DNA of 9,390 nt from contig VSPV01000105.1 in assembly GCA_009775605.1 (NCBI GenBank), positions 1 through 9,390 of the forward strand, read 5' to 3'. Each line of letters opens with the position of its first letter. Positions within the stretch are counted from its first letter, which is position 1. The stretch is from Paramuribaculum sp. (lineage in GTDB: Bacteria; Bacteroidota; Bacteroidia; Bacteroidales; Muribaculaceae). This document shows, one piece after another, positions 7,247 through 9,390 of this stretch. Both the position numbers and the translations under genes were made by a program. The notes beneath the pieces were generated by a model. The model saw only the letters and a program-made list of their open reading frames with translations, ran no database searches and had not been told where the DNA came from.

Positions 7247-7278
7247 CGGGGCGAAGCCGCGGGGCCGCGCCCCGCCTT
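7235..7278 (-). terminator. Strong intrinsic terminator after the major pilin gene
   Basis: AAGGCGGGGC (7243-7252) and GCCCCGCCTT (7269-7278) form a perfect 10-pair stem; the 16-base loop is itself GC-rich. On the minus strand the stem is followed by CA and six T (7240-7235). The stem begins 36 bases after the pilin stop codon. It should end most transcripts after the pilin gene. Confidence 0.85.
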
Positions 7279-7314
7279 TCAGCTAATTAAGAGAACTGTA
7301 ATTTCAGTTTGGGA

Positions 7315-9258
7315 TTAGAGGTCGACATTCTGCGGATTAACAAGGCGCCAGTTGAGCACATTGAGCTTGGCAGAGATGTAATAGGTCTGCTCGTCCATCG
7401 GAGGAACGATAGGCTGGTTCTCGTCGCGAAGGGCGGTTGCAAGACCTTTGATAGAGTTGATATTGATTTGGTATAGGTGATTGCGGACGAGACCGAAGGA
7501 GCCTGCACGGCACTTGGTATAGTCAAGAACCCCTTTAGCATCCACAGAAGTCGCTTCGAATCCGAGGTGCTGGATAGGAATACTGAAGTAAGCGAGACCC
7601 TTGCCATACTTGCGGGCATAACCTGCGGTGAGCAGCATGGCGTTGACTTCCTCCACATTAGCGCTTGTAATAGGAATATATTTATTACCGGTGGCGTTTG
7701 CATCATAGTAAACATAGCCCGTTGCAGGGTTGCCATCATTATCCAGAGCCATCTGCAGAGCCACGAAGCGACCGGCAACGGTGGCCTCAGCTTCCTCACG
7801 AACAGCCTGAGAGGGATGCTCTACAGTGAAGTCGTTTGCATTTGCTGTGGTAATAGTCTTAATCGGTGTGTGGGTAGTTGCATCAAGTATAATCTGCTGA
7901 TTTGCCATCATGGCTCCTGCAATCTCATCTTCAAGATAGAGATTGTATTTGTTATCAGTCTTACCATAAAGGTAGAAAGTAGTATTGGCAGGCTGGTCGG
8001 TACCATTGTTAATTACATAACGGCCAACAATGACAGCGGAGGTTACAACAGCTGCGGGGTTGTAAGCCGTAGCATTCTTCCATGCGGCTGCAGCAGCGGT
8101 AGATTCGCGGGCATAGAACGAGCCGGAGAAACCGGGGTTAGGACCGGTGGTAGTAAATTCTATGGATTCACGTAGGGGAGCATCAGCATACTCTCCTGAT
8201 AAAATCTTGCTCTGGCTGATTTCATTATAGTTGAAATAGTGAAGAGGATAAGTATTGATAGGTTTGCTGCCATCATCGGTTAAGTCGGTAATATTATCTG
8301 AAACCTTGGGATAGGTTCCTGCATAGTAGGCAGGTGAGCAGCCCCAGTAGCTACGGCAAAGAGTCGCATCATTCCATGTCCATCCTCCGAGAACCGTTGC
8401 TCCATTGAGCAGACTGTATGAGGGATCGGTATTGATAGTCCCATTTTCAGGTTTATAGGCATAGTGTTTAACTACATACTCCTCAACATCTATTGCATTC
8501 GGGCGCCAGTATTCAGGAACGAACTTGAGAGTCCAGCCGTTGACGTCTTTTGTATTGGGTTCGATAGTGGTAGTGGGGGTGGCAAGAGTAAGATCAATGC
8601 GCGCTGCATAGCGTTCCACATAAATCTCAACTGAAGGATACTCGGATGCTTTTGTGTAGTCAGTGAACAGCTGGGTGGTGGTGATAGGTGTGGCAACCAT
8701 TCTTACCTGTTGTTGGCCGGTAATGGGGTTTGTACCGTAATATACGGAATTGCTCATTGGGAAGTGACCATCATCAGCTACAACCTGACGACGTCTCACA
8801 GTTTCGAGTTGGGAAAGTGAATAATTTAGAAGCTCGTCCGGTGTCACAGGATTGATGAAAGCCATCACGTAGGCGGGCATGTTCTGACCGACTTTGAGTT
8901 CTACAGGGACGGTTGAAGTCCAGATCTTGTCAACACTTCCGTTAGTACCAGGTTTTGAGAACTCGGGTCCATCATTGTTGGTATACGAATCAACATGATG
9001 CCAATTCAGAACAGCGCCATTGGCATCATAGAACACGAAATACATGTCGTGAACGAAGTTTTCGTCACCTACCGCATCTTGAAAGTCGGCACGGGAGCCG
9101 GCGGGATTCGGCGTAGCGATGGTAACGTTGAGATAACGTACCTGATCGACGTCGACCTTACCGGGGTCGATGCCTTTCATCGGCTCGTCGCTTGAGCAGG
9201 ACGCGAGGGTCATTGCTGCAAGAGCCAATGTGCCGAGATAATAATTGATTTTTTTCAT
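7315..9258 (-). CDS. Mfa1-family major fimbrial subunit (fimbrillin) precursor
   Basis: This 647-residue protein is the probable shaft pilin of a type V pilus, somewhat longer than P. gingivalis Mfa1 (about 560 residues, from memory). The signal peptide MKKINYYLGTLALAAMTLAS ends at lipobox cysteine C21. A propeptide with strand VRYLNVTIATP leads to R56 in GSRADF, in the place where Mfa1 is cut by arginine-specific gingipain. Here another trypsin-like protease must act if gingipains are absent. It continues with HDMYFVFYDANGAVLNWHH, a common fimbrillin N-terminal strand. The mid-region CRSYWGCSPAYY matches the R-YW-SP motif of Mfa1 pilins. The C-terminus, LNVLNWRLVNPQNVDL, is the family's donor-strand ending. 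Mature cysteines are few (three). It is the first gene of the locus, followed by a strong terminator. Codon use is AT-richer than in its neighbours. Family assignment is firm; the exact subtype is not. Confidence 0.92.
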   Translation of the reverse strand: MKKINYYLGTLALAAMTLASCSSDEPMKGIDPGKVDVDQVRYLNVTIATPNPAGSRADFQDAVGDENFVHDMYFVFYDANGAVLNWHHVDSYTNNDGPEFSKPGTNGSVDKIWTSTVPVELKVGQNMPAYVMAFINPVTPDELLNYSLSQLETVRRRQVVADDGHFPMSNSVYYGTNPITGQQQVRMVATPITTTQLFTDYTKASEYPSVEIYVERYAARIDLTLATPTTTIEPNTKDVNGWTLKFVPEYWRPNAIDVEEYVVKHYAYKPENGTINTDPSYSLLNGATVLGGWTWNDATLCRSYWGCSPAYYAGTYPKVSDNITDLTDDGSKPINTYPLHYFNYNEISQSKILSGEYADAPLRESIEFTTTGPNPGFSGSFYARESTAAAAAWKNATAYNPAAVVTSAVIVGRYVINNGTDQPANTTFYLYGKTDNKYNLYLEDEIAGAMMANQQIILDATTHTPIKTITTANANDFTVEHPSQAVREEAEATVAGRFVALQMALDNDGNPATGYVYYDANATGNKYIPITSANVEEVNAMLLTAGYARKYGKGLAYFSIPIQHLGFEATSVDAKGVLDYTKCRAGSFGLVRNHLYQININSIKGLATALRDENQPIVPPMDEQTYYISAKLNVLNWRLVNPQNVDL

Positions 9259-9305
9259 AAAAATTGATTAAAAAAATTGAGTATGATATTGATTGTTAGT
9301 TTCAT
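9255..9305 (-). CDS. Possible 16-codon leader peptide overlapping the pilin start
   Basis: An ATG at 9305 opens a 16-residue frame, MKLTINIILNFFNQFL, whose TGA overlaps the pilin ATG as ATGA. The peptide is hydrophobic. The same stop/start arrangement joins the three downstream genes. I see no clear ribosome binding site, and a short open frame is likely by chance in such AT-rich sequence, so this is only a candidate. The AT-rich stretch before the pilin ATG may simply favour translation initiation, as is common in Bacteroidetes. Confidence 0.15.
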   Translation of the reverse strand: MKLTINIILNFFNQFL

Positions 9306-9390
9306 ATCGGTGCCCGGGTATCGCCCTGACTGTAGGGCTGTACGCTCGTGCAGCCGTTGACTGCCGGGGACCTCCCAGGCTTGCGCCCTG
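9259..9390 (-). promoter_or_regulatory. Upstream leader of the fimbrial locus
   Basis: This must hold part of the 5' untranslated region, and perhaps the promoter, of the major pilin gene. It has two parts: an AT-rich 50 bases before the ATG, and a GC-rich, hairpin-rich part from about 9308 to the window end. Three direct copies of ATTGATT lie at 9244-9250, 9263-9269 and 9288-9294; the first is already in the coding sequence. No Bacteroides-type -7 box (TAnnTTTG, which would appear as CAAAnnTA on the plus strand) is present, so the promoter may lie beyond the window. No convincing pair of inverted repeats of an invertible promoter is visible. Confidence 0.45.
9323..9380 (-). repeat. Cluster of hairpins upstream of the pilin gene, two of them competing
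   Basis: GCCCT/AGGGC (9323-9327 with 9334-9338) forms a 5-pair stem with a 6-base loop. The 20 bases at 9336-9355 form an 8-pair stem, including one G-U pair, with a 4-base loop. These two share bases 9336-9338, so they cannot both form fully. A third stem at 9363-9380 has GCC/GGC and GGG/CCC pairs with one mismatch between them. The arrangement resembles a structured leader, but no known riboswitch class was recognised. Confidence 0.45.

Noticed and set aside
7086..7286. Plus-strand 66-codon frame in the pilin-anchor spacer
   Set aside because: It is made of the two terminators and the C-free tract, so its open frame follows from base bias.
7287..7799. Minus-strand 170-codon frame inside the pilin gene
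   Set aside because: It is out of frame with the pilin C-terminus, which carries the conserved donor-strand ending; composition is unnatural.
9244..9294. Three ATTGATT copies as an operator
   Set aside because: The sequence is AT-rich, spacing is irregular (19 and 25 bases), and one copy lies in the pilin codons; chance is likely.

Overview
The window suggests a member of the Bacteroidales, probably a commensal gut lineage such as Muribaculaceae or a close relative. This rests on gene content, not on a marker gene: every recognisable gene belongs to the Mfa/Fim (type V pilus) lipoprotein families or to the DUF5106-thioredoxin family, all typical of Bacteroidales. Base composition is mixed. 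The gene at the left is very GC-rich (45 of 60 bases at 421-480), while the major pilin gene is AT-richer (21 of 60 at 8221-8280).

All five convincing genes lie on the minus strand, so the locus reads right to left. In transcription order they are: a hairpin-rich leader (9259-9390); an Mfa1-type major fimbrillin (7315-9258); a 241-base spacer with two intrinsic terminators separated by a G-free tract; an Mfa2/FimB-type anchor (6012-7073); an Mfa3-like minor or tip subunit (4623-5981); a large DUF4906 tip protein with a canonical EF-hand loop and two FISUMP-like C-terminal modules (1222-4626); and a DUF5106-thioredoxin lipoprotein with a CPSC motif (230-1225). The last three genes are joined by two 4-base ATGA stop/start overlaps. 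The anchor is 30 bases upstream of the first of them.

The genes can be read as one pilus assembly unit. Pilin precursors are exported as lipoproteins, trimmed at an arginine and polymerised by donor-strand exchange; the anchor keeps its lipid and ties the fibre to the outer membrane; the two minor subunits cap the fibre. The terminators after the major pilin gene offer a simple way to make far more pilin than anchor or tip. The least expected element is the thioredoxin-fold lipoprotein translationally coupled to a cysteine-rich tip protein (14 mature cysteines), which suggests a dedicated disulfide catalyst for the tip.

Both ends of the window are non-coding and rich in small hairpins. The left edge has a 19-base G run that looks like a sequencing or assembly artefact. 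I saw no tRNA, rRNA, CRISPR array, transposase or integrase.
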